Shown: positions 8,925 through 17,361 of the stretch, one piece after another
Layout of the letters: each line of letters starts with the position of its first letter
Position numbering within the stretch: position 1 is the stretch's first letter
Origin: Sporosarcina trichiuri
Lineage (GTDB): Bacteria; Bacillota; Bacilli; Bacillales_A; Planococcaceae
Reading direction: 5' to 3'
NCBI RefSeq assembly: GCF_030406775.1
Contig: NZ_CP129119.1
Location: forward strand, 2,449,501-2,513,500
DNA: 64,000 nucleotides
Translations under genes and position numbers: made by a program
The notes under the pieces: model-generated
Told to the model about the DNA's origin: nothing
What the model saw: only the letters and a program-made list of their open reading frames with translations
Database searches by the model: none

Positions 8925-10376
8925 ATGCAGACGAGGAAACCGGTAGTGGCGGTCGCCGGCGCAAGCGGCTATATCGGCCACAACCTGCTGGATTGCCTGA
9001 AAGGGAAGGCGCACGTTATCGCGCTGTCGCGCAGCGGCGGCCGGCGGCAGAGTACGGAGGATGTCACGTGGCGTTCGTGCGATTTGTTTTCAATGAAAGA
9101 CGCCGAAAAGGGGCTCGAGGGGGCGGACATCGCCGTCTACCTCGTCCATTCCATGCTGAAGTCGGCGAAACTGACGCAGGGGACGTTCGAGGACATGGAT
9201 GTCATCCTCGCCGACAACTTCGCCCAGGCAGCGAAGAAGCAGGGCGTGCAGCAGATCATCTATCTCGGCGGTATCGTGCCGGAGGAGGATGAAACCCATC
9301 TGTCACGCCACCTGAAGAGCCGGCTTGAAGTGGAACGCGTGCTGCGCGACTATGGGGTGCCGGTGACCGCACTTAGAGCCGGTCTGATTGTCGGGCCGAA
9401 AGGGTCTTCATTCCCCATTCTGTCCAAGCTCGTCAAGCGGCTGCCGGTCATGGTGCTGCCGAAGTGGACGAAGACCCGGACACAGCCGGTCGCACTGAAG
9501 GATGTGCTGCGCGGACTGACGGCCGTCATCCTCGACACCGAACTCGAGGACCGGTCGATCGACATCGGCGGCCCGGACGTCATGACCTACCGGACGATGA
9601 TGAAAGCGACGGCCGAAGTCATGGGCAAGAACCCGAAGATGATCGGGGTGCCGTTCTTCACACTCACCCTGTCGCGCCTCTGGCTGCGGCTCGTGACGAA
9701 TACGCCGAAAGAGATGGTGTACCCGCTCGTCGAAAGCCTGCGGCATGCGATGGTCATCCAGCCGGGCCATTACGTCGAAGGGGTGAGCGACGGCCAGACA
9801 CCGTTCCGGGAAGCGGCCCGGATCGCACTCGACGAAGAGCGCTGTTCCGGGAAGCAGAAGCGGGCGGGCTCGCTCCTGCCGAATTTCGGCCCGCTCAAAC
9901 AGGACGTGCGGTCCGTCCAGCGCATCCGGCTGCCGGGCGGCTGGACGGCGGATGAAGCTGCCCGCTATTACGTCCGATGGCTCGAGACGTTCCTGAATCC
10001 GTGGGTCCATACGGCAGCGGATAACGAGCTGAACTGCAAGATCGGCTTCCTCGGGGACCATACGCTGCTCGAGCTGTCGTATTCAGGGGAGCGCAGTACG
10101 GAGGACCGGGCCCTCTACTACATCACCGGCGGTCTGCTGACGGATACGCAGCACAACGAGCGCGGCCGGATGGAATTCCGCAAGATCCCGGGGGCGGATG
10201 AAGCGATCATCGCAATCCACGACTACCTGCCGTCATTGCCGTGGTTCGTCTACTACTTCACGCAGGCGTTCATGCACTCGTTCGTCATGGGCGCCTTCCG
10301 CCGGCACATGAACCGGCTGAGCGTCAGTGAAGAGGATCGGCAGTACGTCTGCGCGCTCACTGTGAAAGATATGTAA
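8925..10376 (+). CDS. NAD(P)-binding SDR-like protein with C-terminal DUF2867 domain
   Basis: 483 residues. Residues about 6-230 form an atypical short-chain dehydrogenase/NmrA-type fold with the nucleotide motif GASGYIGHNL. Residues about 320-480 match the DUF2867 domain commonly fused to it. Such proteins bind NAD(P)H, but whether they catalyse redox chemistry or act as sensors is not established. ATG 8925 has GGGAGGCGG upstream. Monocistronic, with a terminator right after the stop. Confidence 0.8.
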   Translation: MQTRKPVVAVAGASGYIGHNLLDCLKGKAHVIALSRSGGRRQSTEDVTWRSCDLFSMKDAEKGLEGADIAVYLVHSMLKSAKLTQGTFEDMDVILADNFAQAAKKQGVQQIIYLGGIVPEEDETHLSRHLKSRLEVERVLRDYGVPVTALRAGLIVGPKGSSFPILSKLVKRLPVMVLPKWTKTRTQPVALKDVLRGLTAVILDTELEDRSIDIGGPDVMTYRTMMKATAEVMGKNPKMIGVPFFTLTLSRLWLRLVTNTPKEMVYPLVESLRHAMVIQPGHYVEGVSDGQTPFREAARIALDEERCSGKQKRAGSLLPNFGPLKQDVRSVQRIRLPGGWTADEAARYYVRWLETFLNPWVHTAADNELNCKIGFLGDHTLLELSYSGERSTEDRALYYITGGLLTDTQHNERGRMEFRKIPGADEAIIAIHDYLPSLPWFVYYFTQAFMHSFVMGAFRRHMNRLSVSEEDRQYVCALTVKDM

Positions 10377-10402
10377 AAAAGGCCCCTCGCCAGGGGCCTT
10401 TT
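10375..10402. terminator. Terminator between convergent genes
   Basis: AAAAGGCCCCT-cgcc-AGGGGCCTTTT stem directly after the stop codon, usable from both sides. Confidence 0.88.
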
Positions 10403-10414
10403 CCAATGGAACTA

Positions 10415-11041
10415 TTATACGAATTTCGCAATCTTCTCAAGCGGCAGTCGGGTCGAGCCGTAGGCCGGCGCCGCCGCTTTGCCGATGGCGATCAGCACGA
10501 GCGGCACATAGCGCTCCTCCAGGCCGAACTCCTCTGCAAATGCCGCTTTGTCGAACCCGCCCATCGGCACGGTATCATACCCTTTCGCCTTTGCGATCAG
10601 CATGAGCTGCATGGAGATCAGACCCGCATCGAACGCTGCAATGTTGAGCCGTGCCTCTTTCGGCGCGTTCGGATAGAGCGCCTTCGCATTCGCGATCTGC
10701 ACCTGGACGTTCGTTTCATCGATATTGCCCGCTTCCAGGTTGGACAGGTAGATCTCGTCGATATGCTCATACATCTCCGTGTCGGCGATGACGGCGATCA
10801 GCGCGGAGGACGTCTCCATCTGCTCCTGGTTGAATGAGAATTCCTTGATGCGTTGTTTCGCCGCATCGTCCTGGATGACGAGGAACCGCCAAGGCTGCAG
10901 ATTGCTGGAAGAAGGGGCCAGGGACGCTTCCTTCAGCATCTCTTCGATTTCAGCTGGATCGATTGTGAAGCCGGGATCGTATTTGCGGACGGATTTCCGG
11001 GCATGGATCACTTCGGACAATGGCTTGTATAATTCTGACAT
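10415..11041 (-). CDS. FMN-dependent nitroreductase family protein (YdgI/HypO-like)
   Basis: 208 residues with the nitroreductase N-terminal motif (HARKSVRKYDP), SSSNLQPWRFLVI for FMN binding and a C-terminal YGSTRLPLEK segment. The family reduces nitro compounds, quinones or other electrophiles with NAD(P)H. RBS AAAGGAG. It is divergent from an HxlR-type regulator, and two copies of an inverted repeat sit on its promoter, the typical arrangement for electrophile-induced nitroreductases in Bacillus (YodB-YodC, HypR-HypO). Induction by quinones or diamide-like stress is therefore an inference. Confidence 0.85.
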   Translation of the reverse strand: MSELYKPLSEVIHARKSVRKYDPGFTIDPAEIEEMLKEASLAPSSSNLQPWRFLVIQDDAAKQRIKEFSFNQEQMETSSALIAVIADTEMYEHIDEIYLSNLEAGNIDETNVQVQIANAKALYPNAPKEARLNIAAFDAGLISMQLMLIAKAKGYDTVPMGGFDKAAFAEEFGLEERYVPLVLIAIGKAAAPAYGSTRLPLEKIAKFV

Positions 11042-11075
11042 GGGGTAAACTCCTTTGGATGAAAGATTGGATTCA

Positions 11076-11119
11076 ACTTACCATTAGTAAGTACTGAACA
11101 AAAGCTTACTATTCGTAAG
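11076..11119. promoter_or_regulatory. Double HxlR-type operator
   Basis: Two inverted repeats CTTAC-N5-GTAAG lie 28 bp apart: 11077-11091 (extended to ACTTAC/GTAAGT) and 11105-11119. On the minus strand a perfect TTGACA (11131-11126) and TAAGCT (11108-11103) with a 17-bp spacer make the nitroreductase promoter, so the second operator covers spacer and -10 and the first lies just downstream. A plausible plus-strand promoter (TTGTTT 11121-11126, TAAAGT 11144-11149, 17 bp) would serve the regulator gene. Confidence 0.8.
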
Positions 11120-11178
11120 TTTGTTTGTCAACTGGGACTGTGGTAAAGTGGAACTATACTGTGAATGGGGGAGTACAG

Positions 11179-11544
11179 ATGGAGAAAACTGAAGATCTCA
11201 TTCAATCCGCAGCACCGAAAACCGCCGCGTGCGACAGTTTCCATGCGACGATCGAATTCATCGGCAAACGGTGGATGGGCATCATCATCTACCATCTGCT
11301 GGACGGACCGAAACGCTACCACGCATTGGCTTCAGAAATTGACGGCATCTCTGACAGGCTGCTGACGGAACGGCTGAAGGAACTCGAAGCGCATGGATTC
11401 GCGGTGAAACGGACCGTACCGGGCGGACGCAAAGTCGAGTACGAACTGACCGGCAGAGGGCATGCCTTCGAGCCGGTAATCCGTACAATCCTCGCGTGGG
11501 TGAAAGAAAACGGCGGCTGTCCGGATAAAGCCGCAACTGACTAA
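11179..11544 (+). CDS. HxlR-family transcriptional regulator (YodB/HypR-like)
   Basis: A 121-residue winged-helix protein: FIGKRWMGIIIYHLLDGPKRY, SDRLLTERLKELEAHG and the beta-wing GGRKVEYELTGRG are hallmark HxlR segments. Cys18 sits at the place of the redox-sensing N-terminal cysteine of YodB/HypR, and a second cysteine is at 114. ATG 11179 follows GGGGGAG; the upstream in-frame start lacks a site. It is divergent from the nitroreductase, and 23 bp upstream of the Tad2-like gene, probably in one transcript. I expect it to repress both directions through the double operator. Confidence 0.88.
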   Translation: MEKTEDLIQSAAPKTAACDSFHATIEFIGKRWMGIIIYHLLDGPKRYHALASEIDGISDRLLTERLKELEAHGFAVKRTVPGGRKVEYELTGRGHAFEPVIRTILAWVKENGGCPDKAATD

Positions 11545-11567
11545 ATTACAAAAAAGGGTGAGAATAG

Positions 11568-11789
11568 ATGACATTTGAAGAAATCCTGCCGCGCCTGAAA
11601 GCGGGCAGCAAGGTGATCCGCAGTGGCTGGGGCGGTGCTGAATTGTATGTGAAACTCATGGAACCGGGCACACTGGACGGACTGACGATGAATCCGTATT
11701 TCGTCATTAACGTCACAGGTGAAGGCTACACGATGTTCACCCCGACAGTCTGCGATATACTCGCGGATGACTGGACGACGGTCGGATGA
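11568..11789 (+). CDS. DUF2829 / Tad2-like small protein
   Basis: A 73-residue protein matching the DUF2829 fold: an N-terminal FEEILPRLKAGSKVIRSGWGG segment and a C-terminal ILADDWTTV. DUF2829 is the domain of Thoeris anti-defence protein Tad2, which in phages sequesters a cyclic ADP-ribose signal. Chromosomal relatives are widespread and mostly uncharacterised. RBS GGGTGAG. It follows the HxlR gene closely and is closed by a terminator; no phage genes are near. Ligand binding is an inference from family only. Confidence 0.75.
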   Translation: MTFEEILPRLKAGSKVIRSGWGGAELYVKLMEPGTLDGLTMNPYFVINVTGEGYTMFTPTVCDILADDWTTVG

Positions 11790-11798
11790 CCAAAACTT

Positions 11799-11826
11799 GA
11801 GCTCATGAGAAATCATGGGCTTTTTT
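11799..11826 (+). terminator. Terminator after the Tad2-like gene
   Basis: AGCTCATGA-gaaa-TCATGGGCT stem followed by six T residues. Confidence 0.85.
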
Positions 11827-11846
11827 CGATTGGAGGAACTGAACGG

Positions 11847-12602
11847 ATGACACACGGAGAATTTGCAGGGAAAACGGTCTTCATCACCGGGGCGGCATCG
11901 GGCATCGGCCGGGCTCAGGCAGAGGCGTTCATCGAACAGGGGGCCGCTGTTTTCGGCTTCGATCAGGACGCAGAAGGGCTTCGGCAGCTCAGTGCGGAGC
12001 ATCCCCGGACGTTTGCATACAGGCAGGGCGATGTCCGGAAGGCGGCGGACGTCGCGAAGGCCGCAGAACAGGCACTTGCGGCGTTTGGGTCTATCGATAT
12101 CCTGTGCAATACGGCAGGCGTGCTCGACGGGTTCACGAAGACACTGGAGACGGATGAAGCGCTCTGGGACCGGATCATGGAGACGAATGTCAAAGGGATG
12201 TATCTGACGACGAACGCCATCCTCCCGCATATGATCGCAAACGGGAAGGGTGTCCTCGTCAATATGGCCTCCATTGCAGGCCTGGTCGGTGGAGGTGGCG
12301 GTGCGGCCTATACGGCTTCGAAGCATGCGGTGATCGGCTATACGAAACAGGTCGATCTTGATTATTGCCGAGCAGGCATCCGGGCGAACGCCATCGCACC
12401 GGGTGCGATCGAGACGCCGATGAATGCGGCGGACTTCGCAGGAGCGGGAGAGATGGCGGCACAGGTCGCAGACGAAACACCGGCCGGCCGCTGGGCGCAG
12501 CCGGAAGAAGTCGCGGCCCTGACACTGTATCTTGCAGGCAGAGCATCCGACTACGTCCACGGGGCGGTCATCCCGATCGACGGCGGCTGGACCGCAAAAT
12601 AA
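11847..12602 (+). CDS. Short-chain dehydrogenase/reductase (FabG-like)
   Basis: 251 residues with the nucleotide motif TGAASGIG, the NTAG-like CNTAGVL, and the catalytic YTASK (YxxxK) after a serine-bearing NMASIAG. A classical SDR oxidoreductase; the substrate cannot be told. ATG 11847 follows GGAGG; the longer frame starting at 11805 overlaps the preceding terminator and lacks a ribosome site. No neighbour shares an obvious pathway. Confidence 0.85.
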   Translation: MTHGEFAGKTVFITGAASGIGRAQAEAFIEQGAAVFGFDQDAEGLRQLSAEHPRTFAYRQGDVRKAADVAKAAEQALAAFGSIDILCNTAGVLDGFTKTLETDEALWDRIMETNVKGMYLTTNAILPHMIANGKGVLVNMASIAGLVGGGGGAAYTASKHAVIGYTKQVDLDYCRAGIRANAIAPGAIETPMNAADFAGAGEMAAQVADETPAGRWAQPEEVAALTLYLAGRASDYVHGAVIPIDGGWTAK

Positions 12603-12626
12603 TCCACACAGCGGACAAGCATTTCT

Positions 12627-12634
12627 GGTATACT
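12627..12634 (+). promoter_or_regulatory. queT promoter, extended -10
   Basis: TGGTATACT at 12626-12634 is an extended -10 box without a clear -35. It places the transcript start just upstream of the riboswitch-like RNA. The 11-mer TGGTATACTGG recurs at 19685 and 32039. Confidence 0.55.
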
Positions 12635-12755
12635 GGGCAGGCAGGTTTTTCGCCTGCACTGCGGCACTTTTTGACGGAGCGATCGGCTCTTTCTTCCTTT
12701 GGCCGCAGTTACTACTAAGACAGTCGGCAAGCTGTCTTACAAAGGAGGATTCCCT
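12635..12755 (+). promoter_or_regulatory. preQ1-II-like riboswitch in the queT leader
   Basis: The leader folds as the preQ1-II class does. Stem P2 is ACTGCGGC (12658-12665) with GCCGCAGT (12702-12709). Its loop carries TTCCTTTG (12694-12701), which pairs with CAAAGGAG (12740-12747), the ribosome site of queT, forming a pseudoknot. An embedded hairpin AAGACAG/CTGTCTT (12717-12723/12732-12738) sits between, as P4 does. A further hairpin (GCAGGC/GCCTGC, 12639-12657) precedes it. Ligand binding would hide the ribosome site and lower synthesis of a queuosine-precursor transporter. The P2 loop is longer than in the described class, so the aptamer may be a variant. Confidence 0.7.
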
Positions 12756-13262
12756 ATGACACTTCTCGTAAAAGAGCGGCAGCGGATCGCAGTCGGCGAG
12801 CTTGCGAAGATGGGCATCGTGGCCGGATTGTATGTCGCTGTGACGCTGACACTTGCTGTCATCAGCTTCGGCGCAGTGCAGCTGCGGCTGTCTGAGATGT
12901 TCAACTATCTCGCCCTGTTCCACAAACGGTATATCATCGCTGTGACAGCAGGCGTCGTGCTCGCGAACTTCTTTTCACCGACCTGGTTCCTGGACGTGCC
13001 GGTCGGCGGCATCGCGACGTTCCTTGTCCTGCTTATCAGCCGGATGGCCACGAAGAAGCTGAAGTCGATCAAGGCGAAGTTCGTCTGGACCGCACTCATC
13101 TTCGCTGTCTCGATGTTCACCGTGGCGGGCCAGCTGACCCTGCTGTACGGCATGCCGTTCTGGCTCACGTGGTTCACGGTCGGTGTCGGCGAACTGCTGT
13201 CGATGTCCGTCGGCGGCGCGATCATGCTCGCTCTTTCAAAGAAAATAGATTTCACCCGATGA
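12756..13262 (+). CDS. queT: QueT-family queuosine precursor transporter (ECF S component)
   Basis: 168 residues with about five membrane helices and the family segments FGAVQLRLSEMFNYLALF and NFFSPTWFLDVPVGG. QueT proteins are substrate-binding subunits of energy-coupling factor importers for a queuosine precursor such as preQ1, used in tRNA wobble modification. ATG 12756 follows AAAGGAGG at 12741-12748; the ORF is open further upstream but that part lies inside the riboswitch. Translation is predicted to be controlled by the preQ1-II-like element. Confidence 0.88.
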   Translation: MTLLVKERQRIAVGELAKMGIVAGLYVAVTLTLAVISFGAVQLRLSEMFNYLALFHKRYIIAVTAGVVLANFFSPTWFLDVPVGGIATFLVLLISRMATKKLKSIKAKFVWTALIFAVSMFTVAGQLTLLYGMPFWLTWFTVGVGELLSMSVGGAIMLALSKKIDFTR

Positions 13263-13303
13263 AAAAACGCACACACGGCCGTCTGGCTGTGTGTGCGTTT
13301 TTC
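13262..13303. terminator. Bidirectional terminator queT / GNAT
   Basis: ACGCACACACGGCC-gtct-GGCTGTGTGTGCGT stem flanked by A and T runs, immediately after the queT stop. Confidence 0.88.
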
Positions 13304-13305
13304 GG

Positions 13306-13704
13306 TTACGAGAAGACATACATCGGTGTGCTCGTCTCTTCCGGTTCGAAGCCGAGCGTTTCATAGAAGCCGACTGCCTTCGGGTAGGAGACAAGAACTT
13401 TCGTATGCATATGCGCGTATTTCTCGAGCATGCGGTTCATGAGCTGCTTGCCGATCCCCTGCCCTTGGTATGCCGGATCTGTCAGCACATAATGGAAATA
13501 GACCGCCATGGCCCCGTCGGACAGTGCATTCGCAAGCCCGATCAGCTTGCCGCCGTCCCAGGCGGTGACCACGGAATCCGAGTTCAGGATGCCGTGATAC
13601 AGGTCATTCGGATGGGAAGCGGATTCCCATTCCACCGACTCGAACAGCGCCTGCAGGTTCTCTTTCGTCAGCTTGTCCGTTTCGAATGTATACGTGATCG
13701 TCAT
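13306..13704 (-). CDS. GNAT-family N-acetyltransferase
   Basis: 132 residues with the acetyl-CoA-binding motif A (DPAYQGQGIGKQLMNRML) and the C-terminal AVGFYETLGFEPEE typical of GNAT enzymes. Substrate unknown. ATG 13704 follows GGGAGG. A perfect cre site lies about 65 bp upstream of its start. Confidence 0.85.
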   Translation of the reverse strand: MTITYTFETDKLTKENLQALFESVEWESASHPNDLYHGILNSDSVVTAWDGGKLIGLANALSDGAMAVYFHYVLTDPAYQGQGIGKQLMNRMLEKYAHMHTKVLVSYPKAVGFYETLGFEPEETSTPMYVFS

Positions 13705-13768
13705 TCATCAAACCTCCCTCTGCTCGGCACGGAAAACGGTCCCCGTCCCGGCTTCTGGTGACTGTGGT

Positions 13769-13782
13769 TGAAAGCGTTCACA
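13769..13782. promoter_or_regulatory. Catabolite response element (cre)
   Basis: TGAAAGCGTTCACA fits the CcpA consensus TGWNANCGNTNWCA at every position. It sits between the end of ribH and the start of the GNAT gene, so the GNAT gene is the likely target. Confidence 0.65.
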
Positions 13783-13810
13783 CCCATTCTACTTGAAACC
13801 GCTGGAAGTT

Positions 13811-14278
13811 TTAAGAGAATTGCTTTGACAGGTTCGCCATCTCGATGGCGGATACGGCCGCGTCCCATCCTTTGTTGCCCGCTTTCGTACCCGCCCGTTC
13901 GATCGACTGCTCGATCGAATCGGTCGTCAGGACGCCGAAAATGACAGGGATGCCCGAGGCCATTCCGGCAGCGGCAACCCCTTTCGCCGCCTCGCTGCAC
14001 ACATAATCGAAATGCGGTGTCGCCCCGCGGATCACCGTGCCGAGTGTGATGACGGCATCATACTTTCCCGACTCCGCCATTTTCTTCGCGATCATCGGGA
14101 TTTCGAACGCACCCGGCACCCAGGCGACATCGATATCCTCTTCCGATACGCCGTGGCGGATGCACCCGTCCTGTGCAGCTGATAATAATTTACTTGTGAT
14201 GAATTCATTGAACCGGCCGACGACCATGCCGATCTTCAATCCGGTGCCGACGAGATGTCCTTCAAATACGTGTCCCAT
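13811..14278 (-). CDS. ribH: 6,7-dimethyl-8-ribityllumazine synthase
   Basis: 155 residues, the usual length. It condenses 5-amino-6-ribitylaminouracil with 3,4-dihydroxy-2-butanone 4-phosphate, the penultimate riboflavin step. Family segments [32 protein letters not shown] and [11 protein letters not shown](S)IERAG are all present. Last gene of the ribD-ribE-ribBA-ribH operon, 12 bp after ribBA, with RBS AGGAGG. Confidence 0.97.
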   Translation of the reverse strand: MGHVFEGHLVGTGLKIGMVVGRFNEFITSKLLSAAQDGCIRHGVSEEDIDVAWVPGAFEIPMIAKKMAESGKYDAVITLGTVIRGATPHFDYVCSEAAKGVAAAGMASGIPVIFGVLTTDSIEQSIERAGTKAGNKGWDAAVSAIEMANLSKQFS

Positions 14279-14290
14279 TCCGATTGCCTC

Positions 14291-15484
14291 CTAGACGGTC
14301 AGCAGATGACCGAGTTTTTCAGATTTCGTTTCCATGTACGCTTTATTCTCCGGAAGGACCGGCAGTTCGATCGGAAGCCGTTCCGAAATCCGGATGCCAT
14401 GCGCTTCGAGCCCGTCCAGTTTGCGCGGGTTGTTCGACAGCAGCCGGACTTCCGATACGCCGAGGTCCTTCAGGATAGCAGCTCCTGCACCGTACTCACG
14501 CAGGTCGTCCGCGAACCCGAGAGCGGCATTCGCTTCGACGGTATCAAGCCCCTCTTCCTGCAGTTCATAGGCTTTCAATTTATTGATGAGCCCGATGCCG
14601 CGCCCTTCCTGCCGCAAGTAGACGAGCACGCCCCGTCCTTCGGCTTCGATCTGAGCAAGGGCGGCGTGCAGCTGAGGGCCGCAGTCACAGCGGGCCGAAC
14701 CGAAGATATCGCCGGTCAGACATTCCGAATGGATCCTTGTCAGCACAGGACCATCAGTTGTCACATCTCCTTTTACAAGGGCAACGTGCTCCTTGCCAGT
14801 CGACGGCTCGGTGTAGCCGATCATCGTGAACGTTCCGAATGACGACGGCAGGGCGACTTCCGCTTCCCGTCTGACGATCTGCTCGTGCTGCTTGCGGTAC
14901 TCGATCAAATCCGCGATGCTGATGAACTTCAAATCCTCCCGATCTGCAAGACGCCGTAATTCCGGTACGCGGGCCATCGAGCCGTCGTCGTTCATGATTT
15001 CACAGATGACGGCGGCCGGTGCACTGCCGGCGAGACGTGCCAGGTCGACCGAGGCTTCCGTGTGTCCGGTCCGTTCAAGCACACCACCTTCTTTTGCGAT
15101 CAGCGGGAAGACGTGGCCGGGCCGCCTGAAATCGGAGGGTGCCGCTGCAAGATCGAGCATTTTTATAATCGTCTCCGATCGTTCGAACGCACTGATACCT
15201 GTCGCCGCCTGGGCATGGTCGATACTGACCGTGAATGCCGTTTCATGGGCATCCGTGTTCCGATCGGTCATCATTGGCAGACCGAGCCGGGCGGCGTGAC
15301 GTTCCGTGATCGGCGTGCAGATGAGACCGCGGCCTTTCGTCGCCATGTAGTTGATCATTCCGGGGGTCGCATGCTCGGCGAGACAGACGAAATCCCCTTC
15401 GTTTTCACGGTTTTCATCATCCGCGACAATGACCGCTTTCCCTTGCCGTAAATCCTCAATTGCAGATTCGATCGAATCGAACAT
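14291..15484 (-). CDS. ribBA: Bifunctional 3,4-dihydroxy-2-butanone-4-phosphate synthase / GTP cyclohydrolase II
   Basis: 397 residues. The N-terminal DHBP synthase half has [12 protein letters not shown] and SIDH plus [14 protein letters not shown]. The C-terminal GTP cyclohydrolase II half has the zinc-binding [21 protein letters not shown] (cysteines in this segment) and [11 protein letters not shown]. The two halves feed both branches of riboflavin synthesis. I place the start at ATG 15484 (MFDSIES), which matches the family and has AAAGGAT 8 nt upstream, instead of the ATG three codons earlier. Confidence 0.96.
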   Translation of the reverse strand: MFDSIESAIEDLRQGKAVIVADDENRENEGDFVCLAEHATPGMINYMATKGRGLICTPITERHAARLGLPMMTDRNTDAHETAFTVSIDHAQAATGISAFERSETIIKMLDLAAAPSDFRRPGHVFPLIAKEGGVLERTGHTEASVDLARLAGSAPAAVICEIMNDDGSMARVPELRRLADREDLKFISIADLIEYRKQHEQIVRREAEVALPSSFGTFTMIGYTEPSTGKEHVALVKGDVTTDGPVLTRIHSECLTGDIFGSARCDCGPQLHAALAQIEAEGRGVLVYLRQEGRGIGLINKLKAYELQEEGLDTVEANAALGFADDLREYGAGAAILKDLGVSEVRLLSNNPRKLDGLEAHGIRISERLPIELPVLPENKAYMETKSEKLGHLLTV

Positions 15485-15500
15485 CCTGATCATCCTTTCC

Positions 15501-16145
15501 TCACTTGAATCCGTGCTGTTCCAGGAACGAGGCGGTCAGCGGCTGTTTTACAGGATCCGCGGGGACCACCATCTTCTCCGTATATTTCGCCAGCATGTCG
15601 AACTCGACGTTGACCCGGTCCCCCGGTTTCCGGTCGGCCAGCACTGTCGCTGAACGCGTATGCGGGATCAGCGAAATGGTGACCGTATCGTCCTGCACAT
15701 TGAAAATCGTCAGCGACGTGCCATCGAATGCGATCGAACCTTTCGGCAGCACATAGGCACGGCCTTCAGGCGGCAGTGTCAGCTCCATCACGAGCGCATT
15801 CTCCGTGTAAGTACAGTCCCGGACAACAGCTGTGCCATCGACATGGCCGGTGACAAAGTGGCCGCCGAACCGGCCATCCGCCCGCATGGCGCGCTCCAGG
15901 TTCACCCGGGTGCCGGAACCTGCACGGTGAAGGGAGGTCGCCCGGAACGTTTCGGGCATGATATCCGCGGTGAAGTCTCGGTCGGTAAACCCGGTTACGG
16001 TCAGGCAGGTGCCGTTCACGGCGATGCTGTCGCCGAGACGGACATCCGCCAGCACGACGTCCGCTGATATGGTGAGTTCCATCGACTGCCCGGCTGTTTT
16101 GACTCGCCGGACGATGCCGATTTCCTCGATGATACCTGTGAACAT
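15501..16145 (-). CDS. ribE: Riboflavin synthase alpha chain
   Basis: 214 residues made of two similar lumazine-binding halves beginning [10 protein letters not shown] and, near residue 95, [11 protein letters not shown]. It dismutates two lumazine molecules to riboflavin. It starts 2 bp after the ribD stop and ends 16 bp before ribBA. Confidence 0.96.
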   Translation of the reverse strand: MFTGIIEEIGIVRRVKTAGQSMELTISADVVLADVRLGDSIAVNGTCLTVTGFTDRDFTADIMPETFRATSLHRAGSGTRVNLERAMRADGRFGGHFVTGHVDGTAVVRDCTYTENALVMELTLPPEGRAYVLPKGSIAFDGTSLTIFNVQDDTVTISLIPHTRSATVLADRKPGDRVNVEFDMLAKYTEKMVVPADPVKQPLTASFLEQHGFK

Positions 16146-16147
16146 AC

Positions 16148-17242
16148 TCAGTCACGTCCTTTCCGAACTGCGGTCACTTTCAAATCGGGGCCGATCTGTT
16201 CAAACTCCCTGAATTCGAACTCCGCCGCCTCGTCCATGCGGAGCGGGTCTCTGCCGCCGACAGGAGTCAGCGACCCGGATCCGCCCAGCAGCTTCGGTGC
16301 GACATAGGCAATGATGCGGTCCACGGCATCCGCGCTAAGGAAGGATGCATTGACCGCTGCGCCGCCTTCGACCAGTAATGTGACAATGCCGCGGGCGCCG
16401 AGTTCCTTCAGAACGGCGGGGATCGCGACTTCCGGTTCCGGCAGGCGGATCACTTCCGCATGCGGCACCTCCGCAAGCGCGTCCTCTTTTGAAGAAGGCG
16501 CATCACACCCGCAGAAGATCCATACAGGTGCGCTGTTATCCAGCAGAAGCCGGCAATCCAGCGGTGTTTTCAGCTGTGTATCTAAAATCACTCGAATAGG
16601 ATGAAGTCCGCCTTGGGGCAGTCTGGCGGTGAGAAGGGGATTATCGTGAAGGATGGTATTGACGCCGCAGAGAATTGCATCATGGGCATGCCGAAGAGAC
16701 TGGACATCGAGCCGGGATTCTCCGCTCGTCACCCATTGGCTGTGCCCGGACGATGCCGCAATCTTACCGTCCAGAGTCATTGCTGTTTTGATGGTCACAT
16801 GAGGTTGTTTGGTTCGGATGAAATGGAAAAAAGGTGCATAGAGATCCTGTGCCGCTGATTCACATACGCCGGTCCGGACATCGAGCCCGGCCTCCGTCAG
16901 CAGACGGATCCCTGAACCCGAGATGAGCGGATTCGGGTCCTGCGCAGCCAAATAGACACGCCGGACGCCGGCAGCAAGCACGGCCTCCGTACACGGCGGT
17001 GTCTTCCCGGTATGGGAACAAGGCTCGAGGGTGACGTAGAGATCAGCTCCCTCCGCAGCCGGTCCCGCCATGTCGAGCGCCACGCGTTCGGCGTGCGGCC
17101 CGCCGGCCTGCAGATGGGCACCCATCCCGAGAATACGGCCGTCTTTTACGACGACAGCGCCGACTGGCGGATTCGGGGACGTCTGTCCTGCTGCGCCTGC
17201 TGCAAGTGAAAACGCAAGCTGCATATACTGTTCGCTATCCAA
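16148..17242 (-). CDS. ribD: Riboflavin deaminase/reductase RibD
   Basis: 364 residues. The N-terminal deaminase carries the zinc motif PHAERVAL and PCSHTGKTPPC; the C-terminal reductase domain has DGKIA, ITSGE-like VTSGESR and VEGGAAVN. It performs the second and third steps from GTP. No ATG fits: I choose TTG 17242, which gives the family N-terminus (M)DSEQYMQLAF and lies 10 nt after GGGAG. First gene of the operon, about 40 bp after the riboswitch terminator. Confidence 0.94.
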   Translation of the reverse strand: MDSEQYMQLAFSLAAGAAGQTSPNPPVGAVVVKDGRILGMGAHLQAGGPHAERVALDMAGPAAEGADLYVTLEPCSHTGKTPPCTEAVLAAGVRRVYLAAQDPNPLISGSGIRLLTEAGLDVRTGVCESAAQDLYAPFFHFIRTKQPHVTIKTAMTLDGKIAASSGHSQWVTSGESRLDVQSLRHAHDAILCGVNTILHDNPLLTARLPQGGLHPIRVILDTQLKTPLDCRLLLDNSAPVWIFCGCDAPSSKEDALAEVPHAEVIRLPEPEVAIPAVLKELGARGIVTLLVEGGAAVNASFLSADAVDRIIAYVAPKLLGGSGSLTPVGGRDPLRMDEAAEFEFREFEQIGPDLKVTAVRKGRD

Positions 17243-17283
17243 AAGGTACAACACTCCCAAGATATGGATTCCTCATGTAACAC

Positions 17284-17312
17284 AAAAAGCCCCGCAAAAC
17301 AGCTGCGGGGCG
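17284..17312 (-). terminator. Riboswitch-controlled terminator before ribD
   Basis: On the minus strand GCCCCGCA-gctgtt-TTGCGGGGC runs into a T tract. It lies between the FMN aptamer and ribD, the usual place for the expression platform of Bacillus rib operons. Confidence 0.85.
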
Positions 17313-17361
17313 GATAAGCATGACAAAATAAGCGTCAGTCAAATGAAAAATTTGAAAAACG

